Shown: piece by piece, positions 33,531 through 42,164 of the stretch
Numbering within the stretch: position 1 is the first letter of the stretch
Layout of the letters: every line of letters starts with the position of its first letter
Assembly: GCF_900188105.1 (NCBI RefSeq)
Contig: NZ_FZNP01000007.1
Location: forward strand, 186,001-250,000
Direction of reading: 5' to 3'
Length of the DNA stretch: 64,000 bases
Origin: Actinomadura mexicana
Lineage (GTDB): Bacteria; Actinomycetota; Actinomycetes; Streptosporangiales; Streptosporangiaceae
Notes under the pieces: model-generated
What the model was told of the DNA's origin: nothing
Databases searched by the model: none
What the model saw: the letters and a program-made list of their open reading frames with translations, nothing else
Translations under genes and position numbers: made by a program

Positions 33531-34403
33531 TCAGCGGGCCCGGTCGCCCTTCTCCAGCTCCGCGTCGATCGACTCGAGGTCGAGAGGCGAGACCTCGTCG
33601 TCGGCCAGGCCCGCGTACGGGTCGGGACGGCGGGCCCGCCTGCGGTCGTTGAAGAAGGCCAGCAGCGCGGCGATCTCGAACAGCAGGACGGTCGGCAGCG
33701 CGAGCGCGAGCATCGTGAACGGGTCGGCGCTCGGCGTGGCGACCGCCGCGAAGACGAAGATCCCGAACAGGATCAGCCGCTGGGACCGGCGGATCCGCGA
33801 CGAGCTCAGCACGCCCGCCATGTTCAGGACGACCACGAACAGCGGGAGCTCGAACGTCAGCCCGAAAACCAGCAGCATCGTCAGCACATAGCTGAGATAG
33901 CTGTCGACCGTGATCAGTGGCTTGACGTCGTCGGCGACGAACCCGAGGAAGATCGCCAGGCCCTTGTCGACGGTCAGGTACGCCAGGCCGGTGCCGACGA
34001 AGAACAGCGGGACGGCGGCGCCGAGGAACACGTACGTCCAGCGGCGCTCCCGCTGGTACAGGCCGGGCGCCACGAACGCCCAGAGCTGGTACAGCCAGAC
34101 CGGTGCGGAGATGACCCCGCCGATGATGCAGGAGATCTTCAGCTTCAGGAAGAACGAGGAGAAGATCCCGTTGACGAACAGGGAGCACTCGTCCTTGTCG
34201 ACAACGTGGGACTGGGGCAGCGAGCAGTAGGGCTGCTTCAGGAAGTCCCAGACCGGGTCGAACAGCAGCCAGCCGAGGATCGCGCCCACCACGAAGGCCA
34301 GCACGGCCTTGATCAGCCTGTTCCGCAGCTCACGGAGGTGCGCCATGAGGGGCATGCGGCCGTCGGGGGCGGCGTCGCGCCTGTTCAGCTTCATCGTCGG
34401 CAT
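33531..34403 (-). CDS. tatC: Sec-independent translocase subunit TatC
   Basis: A 290-residue six-helix membrane protein that recognises twin-arginine signal peptides and forms the Tat translocon with TatA. The N-terminus has the family signature MAHLRELRNRLIKA, and the next conserved blocks include APVWLYQLWAFVAPGLYQ and FGLTFELPLFVVVLN. It is longer than the E. coli protein (258) owing to an acidic C-terminal tail. The start may be ATG 34403 or the ATG three codons later. It follows tatA by 38 bases. Confidence 0.96.
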   Translation of the reverse strand: MPTMKLNRRDAAPDGRMPLMAHLRELRNRLIKAVLAFVVGAILGWLLFDPVWDFLKQPYCSLPQSHVVDKDECSLFVNGIFSSFFLKLKISCIIGGVISAPVWLYQLWAFVAPGLYQRERRWTYVFLGAAVPLFFVGTGLAYLTVDKGLAIFLGFVADDVKPLITVDSYLSYVLTMLLVFGLTFELPLFVVVLNMAGVLSSSRIRRSQRLILFGIFVFAAVATPSADPFTMLALALPTVLLFEIAALLAFFNDRRRARRPDPYAGLADDEVSPLDLESIDAELEKGDRAR

Positions 34404-34441
34404 TCGGCTCGGGGGTCGGGGTGGTCGCTGCGCGGGACGGG

Positions 34442-34807
34442 TCAGCCCTTGCGCGCCTGGCCGGGGTCCGACACCGGCACACCCTGGATCGGCTCACCCG
34501 AGGCCAGCGCACCGCGGGACCGCTGCCCGCCCTCGGAGGCCGCCGCCTCGCGCTCCAGCCGGGCCGCCTCCTCGCGCAGCCGCGCGGCCCTGTCGCGCGC
34601 CTCCTCGCCCTGCGAGGTCGGCATGGTCTTGGCGGGCCGGTCGGCGGGCGCGTCGTCATCGTCCTCGCGCAGGCCCTTGGTCTCGGCCTTCAGGATGCGC
34701 GCCGACTTGCCCAGCGAACGGGCGAGCTGGGGCAGCTTCGCCGACCCGAAGATCAGGACGACGACCAGCAGGATGATGAGCAGTTCGGGGGTCCCGATGT
34801 TCGGCAT
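34442..34807 (-). CDS. tatA: Sec-independent translocase subunit TatA
   Basis: A 121-residue Tat pore component. Residues 7-20 form the single membrane helix (ELLIILLVVVLIFG), followed by the amphipathic helix KLPQLARSLGKSARILKAE. The remaining 75 residues are a long charged tail, predicted to be partly coiled coil (GEEARDRAARLREEAARLER), longer than in many TatA proteins. ATG 34807 has AGAGGA six bases upstream. It lies between the small membrane protein gene and tatC on one transcript. Confidence 0.95.
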   Translation of the reverse strand: MPNIGTPELLIILLVVVLIFGSAKLPQLARSLGKSARILKAETKGLREDDDDAPADRPAKTMPTSQGEEARDRAARLREEAARLEREAAASEGGQRSRGALASGEPIQGVPVSDPGQARKG

Positions 34808-34833
34808 GTGCAGTCCTCTTCAACAGGTGACAC

Positions 34834-35082
34834 TCAGGACGATCGTACGCCGTCCCCGGGCGGTTGTGGCGATCGATCGTCCTCGAGCCGGGAGAGTTCA
34901 TCGCGCAGCGCCGACCGTTCCGGTTCCAGCCGGCGCCTGGTGCGCTCCAGTTCACGTCCGAACCGCCGCACGCCCAGCCACACCTTGAAGGCGCACCAGG
35001 CGAGCACGGCCAGCCCGGCGAAACCGAGCGACACCGATACCGAGACCCACGCCACACCCGCCACGCTATCCGATCGGCTCAC
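34834..35082 (-). CDS. Small single-pass membrane protein with coiled-coil tail
   Basis: An 82-residue protein with one hydrophobic helix (about 8-32, AGVAWVSVSVSLGFAGLAVL) followed by a charged helix (RELERTRRRLEPERSALRDEL) likely to form a coiled coil in the cytoplasm. I do not recognise a named family. The GTG start overlaps the pafC stop by four bases, and tatA starts 26 bases after its stop, so it is translated in the pafBC-tatAC transcript. It could be an accessory of membrane protein export, but that is a guess from position. Confidence 0.75.
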   Translation of the reverse strand: MSRSDSVAGVAWVSVSVSLGFAGLAVLAWCAFKVWLGVRRFGRELERTRRRLEPERSALRDELSRLEDDRSPQPPGDGVRSS

Positions 35083-36080
35083 GCCAGGCCGTACCGGGCC
35101 AGCGCGCGTGCCGCGTCGTCCCGCACCCCGGCCGCGATCGCCTCCGGGGCCACGACGCGCCCCTGGTCGCCGAGCCGCAGCGCCAGGCCCCGCACCCAGC
35201 GGGCGTCCGGGGTGCGCAGGACGACCCGGAGCCGCCCCTCCCCCAGTTCCTGCACGCTCTCGCAGGGGTAGTAGTCGGCGACCCACCGGCCGCGCGCGGA
35301 CAGCTCCAGGGTGACCGCCTCGTCCTGCGGCGAGGGGCGGAACAGGCCGGCGTCCACGTCGATCGGCTCGGCGTCGTCCGGCACCTCGGCGGGCACGTCC
35401 AGCACCGACAGGTCGGCGATCCGGTCCAGCTTGAACAGCCGCACCCCCTCGGCCCGGCGGCACCAGCCCTCCAGATAGGTGGTGCCCTCCACGACCAGCA
35501 GCCGCATCGGGTCGACGTCGCGCTCGGTGTTCTCGTCCCGCGCCGGGACGTAGTAGGTCAGGTGGACGCGGCGGCGCGCCGCGATCGCCTCGCGCAGCAC
35601 CGCGACCGCGGTGCGGGCCGAGTCGGCCGACCCGCCCCGGGCGTCCACCTCCACGGCGACCTTGCTGGAGACCGCCGCGGCCGCGCCCGCCGCGCTCTCC
35701 AGCTTGGCGATCACTCGGCTGAGCGCGTCCCGGTCGTGCAGGTCGGGGATCTCGGCCAGCATCCGCAGCGCCACCAGCAGCGCGCTCGCCTCGTCCACCT
35801 TCAGCCGCAGCGGCCGGGCGATCGACTCGGCCTCCGCCACAGTGATCTCCCCGCCCTCGTAGGACAGGTCGATCGGGCAGTAGGGGTCGGGCCCGCGCAG
35901 CTCCACGCACCACAGCAGGTTCAGGTCGTCGATCAGCTGCTTCTCGGTCACCCCGAACGCGGCGGCGGCCTCGCCGAGCGCCACCGAGTCGCGGCTCACC
36001 ACGTACGGGACGAGCGCCAGCAGGCGCGCGAGCCGGTCCGTGGACGTCGTCGCCGCCTTCGCCGCGGACTTCGCCGTCAT
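35079..36080 (-). CDS. pafC: WYL-domain transcriptional regulator PafC
   Basis: A 333-residue protein with an N-terminal winged helix (about 15-80: RLARLLALVPYVVSRDSVAL, then FGVTEKQLIDDLNLLW) and a WYL domain (about 145-250) plus the WCX C-terminal extension. PafB and PafC form a heterodimer that activates the LexA/RecA-independent DNA-damage regulon in mycobacteria. The WYL domain is thought to sense nucleic acid. It overlaps pafB upstream and the small membrane-protein gene downstream by four bases each. Confidence 0.94.
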   Translation of the reverse strand: MTAKSAAKAATTSTDRLARLLALVPYVVSRDSVALGEAAAAFGVTEKQLIDDLNLLWCVELRGPDPYCPIDLSYEGGEITVAEAESIARPLRLKVDEASALLVALRMLAEIPDLHDRDALSRVIAKLESAAGAAAAVSSKVAVEVDARGGSADSARTAVAVLREAIAARRRVHLTYYVPARDENTERDVDPMRLLVVEGTTYLEGWCRRAEGVRLFKLDRIADLSVLDVPAEVPDDAEPIDVDAGLFRPSPQDEAVTLELSARGRWVADYYPCESVQELGEGRLRVVLRTPDARWVRGLALRLGDQGRVVAPEAIAAGVRDDAARALARYGLA

Positions 36081-37105
36081 CGGCCGTTCATCTCCCCATG
36101 CTCGCCGTGCCCCGCCGCCGGGTGCGCGCCGGCGGCGGCCAGCACCGACTTCAGGTGCTGGACCACCGCCTCGCGCAGGTCCGGCGGGTCGAGGACCACC
36201 ACATCGTCGGCGAACCGCGCGAGGTAGGGCGCGAACCGGTCGACGTCTCCGAAGGTCAGGACCGCCTCGTCCCACTCCCCGTCCCAGGCCGGCTCCTCGA
36301 CCGGGCGGACGTCCCGGGCCCACCGCCGCGGGCCCTGCGCCGCGCCGCGCCGCAGCCGGACCGTCGCCGGGCGGGGCTCGCCGAGCGGCTCGCTCCAGTC
36401 GAACGCGATGCGCCGCACGTCCACCCCGTCCGGGACCGTCACCGACCCGGGCGGGCCGTCCGGCGCGACGTCCCCGACGATGCGGCTCAGCCGGAACACC
36501 CGCTGCTCGTCGCGGTCGCGGTCGAACCCGACCACGTACCAGCGGCCCCGCCGGCTCACCACGCCCCACGGGTCCAGGTGCCGGCGCGCCACGGACGTGC
36601 GGCCGATGCCCTGGTAGTCGAACGCGACCGGGCGGCCGTCGCGCACGGCTTCCCACAGGGCCGGGAAGGACGGGTCATGCGTGTTCACCCGCGGCTCGAT
36701 GCCGGTCGCGGCGGCCACGTCGGTCTCCACCCCGGCCGCGCGCAGCTTCAGCAGCGCCCCCGACGCCGCCTCGGCCATGCTGGCGCGCTGCCACACCCGC
36801 GCCGCCAGGCCCAGCACCGCCGCCTCGTCCGGAGACAGGTGGACGTCGGGCAGCTCGTAGGCCTGCGGGGGGATCCGGTAGCCGATCTCCTCGCCGCCGC
36901 CGCCCTGCTGGTCGCTGCCGACCTCCAGCGGGACGCCGAGCTCGCGCAGCTCCTCCTTGTCCCGCTCGAACATGCGCTTGAACGCCTCGTCGGAGTCGGG
37001 GTAGCCGGGCACCGCCCGGCGGATCTGCTCGGCCGTCAGATAGCGCCGGGTGGCGAGCAGGCAGACCACCAGGTTCAGCAGCCGCTCGGTCTTGCGCCGC
37101 GACAC
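36077..37105 (-). CDS. pafB: WYL-domain transcriptional regulator PafB
   Basis: A 342-residue partner of PafC. The N-terminal winged helix includes KTERLLNLVVCLLATRRYLT and the helix SDEAFKRMFERDKEEL, and the WYL core is near 165-235 (RPVAFDYQGIGR, then VVSRRGRWYVVGFDRDRDE). The GTG start is preceded by GGTGGC-type sequence rather than a strong Shine-Dalgarno site. It opens the pafB-pafC-tatA-tatC-helY transcript and diverges from the DUF3866 gene with 95 bases between, where their promoters must lie. Confidence 0.94.
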   Translation of the reverse strand: MSRRKTERLLNLVVCLLATRRYLTAEQIRRAVPGYPDSDEAFKRMFERDKEELRELGVPLEVGSDQQGGGGEEIGYRIPPQAYELPDVHLSPDEAAVLGLAARVWQRASMAEAASGALLKLRAAGVETDVAAATGIEPRVNTHDPSFPALWEAVRDGRPVAFDYQGIGRTSVARRHLDPWGVVSRRGRWYVVGFDRDRDEQRVFRLSRIVGDVAPDGPPGSVTVPDGVDVRRIAFDWSEPLGEPRPATVRLRRGAAQGPRRWARDVRPVEEPAWDGEWDEAVLTFGDVDRFAPYLARFADDVVVLDPPDLREAVVQHLKSVLAAAGAHPAAGHGEHGEMNGR

Positions 37106-37200
37106 TTCGCCACCACCTCGTTCCTCCGTGAGCCCCGAACCCCGGCCGGCGTGCCGATCGTCCCCACGTGCCGTCGTGCAGGACGCTACCGTTTCCCGGT

Positions 37201-38283
37201 GTGATCCGATGGCGCAAAGGCACAGTCGAGGACATCCGCCGCGAATGGCCGGGGGCGGTCGAGCTGGACGTCTCGATCGGGGGCGAAGGGACGCACCGGG
37301 CCCTGGCCTATCCCGCCCTGGTGGGAAGGCCCGAACCGGGCGACACCGTCCTGCTCAACACTACGGCCTTGGCGATGGGGCTCGGCACCGGCGGGTACGC
37401 CATGGTCGTCGCGGTCCCGGACCGGCTCCCGCCCGACCCGGCGGGGCCCGGCCACCTGGTCAAGGCCCGCTACACCCCGCTGCAGGCCACCGTCCTCGGC
37501 GCCGACGAGCAGGACTCGCCCCACCACCCGGTCCTGCGCGACGCCGACTCGCTGGACGCGATGCCCGTCATCGTCGCCGACCTGCACTCCGCGCTGCCCC
37601 CGATCCTGGCCGCCCTGCTGGCCGGGCGCCCGGACGCGCGGGTCGTCTACGTGATGCCCGACGGCGGGGCGCTGCCGGCGTGGTTCTCGATGTCCATCGC
37701 CCGGCTGAGGGACGCCGGGGCGCTCGCCGCGACCGTCACCGTGGGGCAGGCGTTCGGCGGCGACCTGGAGGCCGTCACCGTCCACACCGGCCTGCTGGCC
37801 GCGCGGCTGGTCCTGGAGGCCGACGTGGTGGTCCTCGCCCAGGGGCCGGGCAACCTCGGCACGGGCACCAAGTGGGGCTTCTCGGGCGTCGCGGCGGGTG
37901 AGGCCGTCAACGCCGCGTCCGTGCTGGGCGGGCGACCGGTGGGGTCGCTGCGGGTCAGCGAGGGCGACGGGCGCGAGCGCCACATCGGCGTCTCGCACCA
38001 CTCCCTGACCGCCTACGGGCGCGTGGCGCTGGCCCGCGCCGACATCCCCGTCCCCGAGCTCGGCGGCCCCTTCGGCGCCCGCGTCGCCGCCGGGGCCGCG
38101 CCGCTGGGCGACCGGCACCGGCTCGTCCCGGTCCCCGTCGACGGCCTCCACGAGGCCCTCAGGGCCGCCGAGAAGGACTGGGGTGTCCGGCTGTCGACCA
38201 TGGGACGCCGGCTGGACGAGGACCTCCCCTACTTCCTCGCGGCGGCCGCGGCGGGCCGCCACACGGCCGGCCTGCTCGGCTGA
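37201..38283 (+). CDS. DUF3866 family protein
   Basis: A 360-residue protein recognised as DUF3866, a conserved family of unknown function often found next to the Pup-proteasome region in actinobacteria. Visible features are VIRWRKGTVEDIRREWPG at the start, the block VIVADLHSALPPILAALLAG, and VVLAQGPGNLGTGTKWGFSG. It has no signal or membrane segment. GTG 37201 gives the family start. Its last 55 bases overlap the 3' end of the DUF3291 gene on the other strand. Confidence 0.9.
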   Translation: MIRWRKGTVEDIRREWPGAVELDVSIGGEGTHRALAYPALVGRPEPGDTVLLNTTALAMGLGTGGYAMVVAVPDRLPPDPAGPGHLVKARYTPLQATVLGADEQDSPHHPVLRDADSLDAMPVIVADLHSALPPILAALLAGRPDARVVYVMPDGGALPAWFSMSIARLRDAGALAATVTVGQAFGGDLEAVTVHTGLLAARLVLEADVVVLAQGPGNLGTGTKWGFSGVAAGEAVNAASVLGGRPVGSLRVSEGDGRERHIGVSHHSLTAYGRVALARADIPVPELGGPFGARVAAGAAPLGDRHRLVPVPVDGLHEALRAAEKDWGVRLSTMGRRLDEDLPYFLAAAAAGRHTAGLLG

Positions 38284-38813
38284 GCCTGGAACGCCGCGGG
38301 CTCGGTGCCGGCGGGCGCGATGCCTGCGGGCACGGTCCCGGCGCCGGCGCCGGCGGCCTCCTCGGCGGTGTAGGACGAGGTGAACGTGAACGCCCGCGGC
38401 GAGGGGCCGTCCGCGCGGAGCAGCGCGAGGCGCTCCAGTGCCTCGCCGACGGTCGGGACGTGGCCCGCCGGCACCCACCACAGCACGAGATGCGCGTCCA
38501 CGTGCCGCTGGAACCACTCGCGGCGGCGCCGCATCGTCTCCAGGTGGCCGCTGCGGTAGACGAAGTCCCACAGCGCCTCCGCCGACTCCCACACCGAGAA
38601 GTTGACGATGACGTCCTCGCCGGCGGGGCGCATCCCGGTGGCGTCGGCCTCCCCCTCCTCCACCAGCCGCCAGACGAAGCCCGGCGTGCCGTCGGCGAGC
38701 GCGTTGACCGGCTCCACCAGCGCGACGAAGTCCGCCATGCGCGGGTCGCCGAGGGGAAAGCGGAGCGTGCCGAGGTTGAACTGGGCGAGGTGGTACCGGG
38801 TCCGTGTGCTCAT
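38229..38813 (-). CDS. DUF3291 family protein with extended C-terminus
   Basis: A 194-residue protein. Residues 1-150 match DUF3291, a ferredoxin-fold, monooxygenase-like family: YHLAQFNLGTLRFPLGDPRM, then FVWRLVEEG, then NFSVWESAEALWDFVYRSGH. The family normally ends just after a strand like AFTFTSSY. Here a Pro/Ala-rich tail of about 40 residues follows and runs 55 bases into the convergent DUF3866 gene, which suggests loss of the original stop codon. Function is unknown. It shares a strand with the regulator gene upstream, 32 bases away. Confidence 0.85.
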   Translation of the reverse strand: MSTRTRYHLAQFNLGTLRFPLGDPRMADFVALVEPVNALADGTPGFVWRLVEEGEADATGMRPAGEDVIVNFSVWESAEALWDFVYRSGHLETMRRRREWFQRHVDAHLVLWWVPAGHVPTVGEALERLALLRADGPSPRAFTFTSSYTAEEAAGAGAGTVPAGIAPAGTEPAAFQAQPSRPAVWRPAAAAARK

Positions 38814-38845
38814 GGGCTCACCCCACCACGCCCGTCACTTCTATG

Positions 38846-39502
38846 TCAATGTTCATTGTTTTTAGAGGTAGCGGCCGCGACGCAGCACCAGCCGGGCCGC
38901 GGATCCATCCGGACCCGGACCTGCGAGCCCTCCACCAGCCCTTCGAGCAGCGCCAGGTTCATCCCGCAGACGAGCGGCGGGAACTGCTCGGCGACCGCGT
39001 GGAAGGGGCAGTTGCGCATGCGCAGGACGGCGCCGTCGTCGTCCATGACCGGTTCGTAACCGCGGTCGGCCAGCACGCCCGCCAGACGGTCCAGGCCGTC
39101 GAAGGCGGAGCTCTTGCCGCGCAGCGCCCTTCCCCTGCGGCGGGCCGCGTCCTGGAGCTCCATGTCGAGACCGGCCGTCTCGGCGGCTTCGGCCAGTAGC
39201 ACCGCCGCCGTCCGGTAGTCGCGGGCGGGCAGCGACACGTCCCGCTCCGCCGCCGAGCGCCGGTACACCTTCGCCGGGCGCCCCGCCCCGGGGCCCGAGC
39301 GTCCCGTCAGCCGCCTGCTGCCGGCCTCCAGGAGCCCGGCGTCGACCAGCTTGTCCAGGTGGAACGCCGCCAGGGTCCGCGCGACGCCGGCCGCCTCGGC
39401 GGCCTCGCCCCGCCCCACCTCGCGGCCCTGCGCCGCGACGAACTCGTACAGCCGCCGCCGCACCGGATCCTGCAGCAGCGCGATCGCGTCGATGTCCTCC
39501 AC
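38846..39502 (-). CDS. Helix-turn-helix regulator with cysteine cluster (ArsR/SufR-like)
   Basis: A 218-residue regulator. The N-terminal winged helix is visible in LLQDPVRRRLYEFVAAQG and GVARTLAAFHLDKLVDAGLL. The C-terminal half contains C165 (RNCPFH), C179 (LVCGMN) and the pair C206-C207 (GWCC). Cys spacing of this kind occurs in SufR-type repressors that carry an Fe-S cluster, and C165-X13-C179 fits that pattern. Binding of a cluster or metal is therefore plausible but unproven. No suf genes are in the window. It may control the DUF3291 gene. Confidence 0.85.
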   Translation of the reverse strand: MEDIDAIALLQDPVRRRLYEFVAAQGREVGRGEAAEAAGVARTLAAFHLDKLVDAGLLEAGSRRLTGRSGPGAGRPAKVYRRSAAERDVSLPARDYRTAAVLLAEAAETAGLDMELQDAARRRGRALRGKSSAFDGLDRLAGVLADRGYEPVMDDDGAVLRMRNCPFHAVAEQFPPLVCGMNLALLEGLVEGSQVRVRMDPRPGWCCVAAATSKNNEH

Positions 39503-39547
39503 CCGGCCATTCTAAGTACGACGGGGACTCGACTTAGAAAGCGCGGC

Positions 39548-40480
39548 TCAGTGCGCGCCCAGCAGGTCCACGACGAACACCAGCGTGTCGTTCCCCTTGA
39601 TGCCGAACTGCGCCAGCCCCTTCGCCCCGTACCCGAGGGCCGGCGGCACCACCAGCAGCACGCGGCCGCCCACCCGCTGGCCCACCAGGCCCTGGTCCCA
39701 GCCCTTCATGACCTGGCCGGTCCCGATCATCGCCCCGAACGGGTGGCCCTCGGACCAGGAGGAGTTGAACGCCTTCCCGTCGCGCCAGAAGTACCCCCCG
39801 TACTGCAGCGCCACCAGCTGGCCCTTGCGCACGACCGGGCCGTCCCCCTTGACCAGGGTCCGCACCTGGAGGCCCTTCGGCGGGGCCGAGCGCGGCATCG
39901 TCACCGCCGGCGCCCGCCCCGCCGCCGCGTCCGCCACCTTCGGCAGCCCCGGCTCGTCCGGCGGCGCCTGCCGGGTGCCGTGCGGGCCCGCCGTCCGCGG
40001 ATACACCGCCCGGACGTCCAGGACGTACACCAGCGTGTCGTCGCCGCCCACCTGGTGCGCGGGGTCGCCCTCGTCGCCGAAGCCGTCCTTCGGCGGGATG
40101 CGGGTCACCACCCGCGATCCCGGCCGCACCCCCTGGAACGCCTTCGTCAGGCCGGGCACCAGCCGGCCCGTGGGGAACGCGCCCGGCTCGCCCTTGGAGT
40201 AACTGCTGGCCAGCAGCTTGCGCCCGCCCTTGTTCCACCGATAGCCCACGTAGTCGGCCACGACGAGGTCGCCCTTGCGCGCCGCCGTTCCCCCGCCCTT
40301 CTTGACGGTCTTCACCGCGAAGGAGTCGCCCGGCGCCCCCTTGGGGAACTTCACCTGCGGCAACTTCCCGAAGTCACCGCTCACCTCGACGTCCACGCCG
40401 CCGCCCGAGCAGGCGGCGGACAGCGCGAGCGGCAGGGCGAGCACGACGGCCGCGGGGAGGAACCGAACACGACGGCGCAT
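39548..40480 (-). CDS. FKBP-type peptidyl-prolyl isomerase lipoprotein (two FKBP domains)
   Basis: A 310-residue lipoprotein with signal peptide and lipobox ending at Cys24 (ALSAAC). Two FKBP domains follow, about 60-160 and 200-308. The second keeps more of the active-site pattern (VALQYGGYFW, then MKGWDQGLVGQRVGGRVLLVVPPALGYG), while the first is more divergent. It should help fold exported proteins at the outer face of the membrane. It is downstream of pafA, with 133 bases between, as FKBP genes often are in this actinobacterial neighbourhood. Confidence 0.93.
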   Translation of the reverse strand: MRRRVRFLPAAVVLALPLALSAACSGGGVDVEVSGDFGKLPQVKFPKGAPGDSFAVKTVKKGGGTAARKGDLVVADYVGYRWNKGGRKLLASSYSKGEPGAFPTGRLVPGLTKAFQGVRPGSRVVTRIPPKDGFGDEGDPAHQVGGDDTLVYVLDVRAVYPRTAGPHGTRQAPPDEPGLPKVADAAAGRAPAVTMPRSAPPKGLQVRTLVKGDGPVVRKGQLVALQYGGYFWRDGKAFNSSWSEGHPFGAMIGTGQVMKGWDQGLVGQRVGGRVLLVVPPALGYGAKGLAQFGIKGNDTLVFVVDLLGAH

Positions 40481-40613
40481 ACGGGGGTCCTTCGGGGGTG
40501 GCGAGCGCTACTGCGCGCTCACCCTACCGCCCAGGTGACCTGCCGGTAACCTGCCGTGCGCGTGTCGTCCCGCGCGGTCCGGAACGCGCACCCCGAGACC
40601 GCCGCGCCCGCGC

Positions 40614-41972
40614 CTACATGCCGGCGATGAGCTTGTCCACGCGCTCGTCCACGGAGCGGAACGGGTCCTTGCACAGCACCGTCCGCTGCGCCTGGTCGTT
40701 CAGCTTCAGATGGACCCAGTCCACCGTGAAGTCGCGCCGCTTCTCCTGCGCCTTGCGGATGAACTCGCCCCGCAGCCGCGCCCGCGTCGTCTGCGGCGGC
40801 ACCGACTTCGCCTCGAAGATGTCGAGGTCGCGCGACACCCGGTCGACGGACCCCCGCTTCTCCAGCAGGTAGTACAGCCCGCGGTCGCGGTGCACGTCGT
40901 GGTAGGTGAGGTCGAGCTGTGCCACGCGCGGCGACGACAGCGGCAGGTCGTACTTGCGCCGGTACCGCTCGATCAGCTTGTACTTGATCACCCAGTCGAT
41001 CTCGCGCGAGACCAGGTCCAGGTCGCCGGTCTCCACCGCGCGCAGCGTCCGCTCCCACAGCTCCAGCACCCGCTTGGCCGTCGCGTCGCCGCCCCGCGCG
41101 TCCACGAAGTCGCGCGCCTTGCCGTAGTACTCCTTCTGGATCTCCAGCGAGCTGGCCTCGCGGCCGTTGGCCAGCCGCACCTTGCGGCGGCCGGTCATGT
41201 CGTGGCTGACCTCGCGGATCGCCCGGATCGGGTTCTCCAGGGTGAGGTCGCGCATCACCACCCCGGCCTCGATCATCCGCAGCACCAGGTCGGTCGCCCC
41301 GACCTTGAGCAGCATCGTCGTCTCGCTCATGTTCGAGTCGCCGACGATCACGTGCAGGCGGCGGAACCGCTCGGCGTCCGCGTGCGGCTCATCGCGGGTG
41401 TTGATGATCGGACGGGACCGCGTCGTCGCCGACGACACGCCCTCCCAGATGTGCTCCGCCCGCTGCGACACGCAGTAGACCGCGCCGCGGGGCGTCTGCA
41501 GGACCTTGCCGGCGCCGCAGATGATCTGCCGCGTCACCAGGTACGGGATCAGCACGTCCGCGAGCCGCCCGAACTCGCCGTGCCGCCCCACCAGGTAGTT
41601 CTCGTGGCAGCCGTAGGAGTTTCCGGCCGAGTCGGTGTTGTTCTTGAACAGGTAGATGTCGCCGGCGATGCCCTCCTCGCGGAGCCGCCGCTCGGCGTCG
41701 ACCAGGAGGCCCTCCAGGATCCGCTCGCCCGCCTTGTCATGCGTCACCAGGTCCACGACGCTGTCGCACTCCGGCGTCGCGTACTCCGGATGGCTCCCCA
41801 CGTCCAGGTAGAGCCGAGCCCCGTTGCGAAGGAACACGTTGCTGCTGCGGCCCCACGACACGACCCTGCGGAACAGATAGCGCGCCACCTCGTCCGGTGA
41901 CAACCGCCGCTGCCCGCGGAAGGTACAGGTGACGCCGTACTCGTTCTCAAGCCCGAAGATGCGCCTGTCCAC
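40614..41972 (-). CDS. pafA: Pup-protein ligase PafA
   Basis: A 452-residue ligase that joins the C-terminal glutamate of deamidated Pup to lysines of target proteins using ATP. The glutamine-synthetase-like nucleotide site begins with GLENEYG (Glu9, Glu11), and the catalytic Asp57 lies in LYLDVGSHPEYATPE. The conserved NNTDSAGNSYGCHENY and RPIINTRDEPHAD blocks are intact. Length is that of the Mycobacterium enzyme. A strong terminator separates it from prcA upstream, so it probably has its own promoter in 41973-42070. Confidence 0.98.
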   Translation of the reverse strand: MDRRIFGLENEYGVTCTFRGQRRLSPDEVARYLFRRVVSWGRSSNVFLRNGARLYLDVGSHPEYATPECDSVVDLVTHDKAGERILEGLLVDAERRLREEGIAGDIYLFKNNTDSAGNSYGCHENYLVGRHGEFGRLADVLIPYLVTRQIICGAGKVLQTPRGAVYCVSQRAEHIWEGVSSATTRSRPIINTRDEPHADAERFRRLHVIVGDSNMSETTMLLKVGATDLVLRMIEAGVVMRDLTLENPIRAIREVSHDMTGRRKVRLANGREASSLEIQKEYYGKARDFVDARGGDATAKRVLELWERTLRAVETGDLDLVSREIDWVIKYKLIERYRRKYDLPLSSPRVAQLDLTYHDVHRDRGLYYLLEKRGSVDRVSRDLDIFEAKSVPPQTTRARLRGEFIRKAQEKRRDFTVDWVHLKLNDQAQRTVLCKDPFRSVDERVDKLIAGM

Positions 41973-42070
41973 ACCAAGACCCTATGCGGCGCGGCCGTCA
42001 CTTGGCAGTCTCTCGACCCACCGTTTCCGGCCAACGCGGCCGCGGCACCGCAAGGCGCCCGGAACGCCGC

Positions 42071-42119
42071 GGGCCCGCGGCGGCGGGACGGTGGTCGCCG
42101 TCCCCGCCGCCGCGGGCCC
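42071..42119 (-). terminator. Terminator after prcA
   Basis: A 21/22-base near-perfect inverted repeat (42071-42091 and 42098-42119, one bulged base) with a six-base loop starts 46 bases after the prcA stop on the minus strand. It separates the proteasome core genes from pafA. Confidence 0.8.
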
Positions 42120-42164
42120 CTCTCGGCAGGCGGGGCGCCGTCCGGCGGCCCGCCCGCCCGCGCG

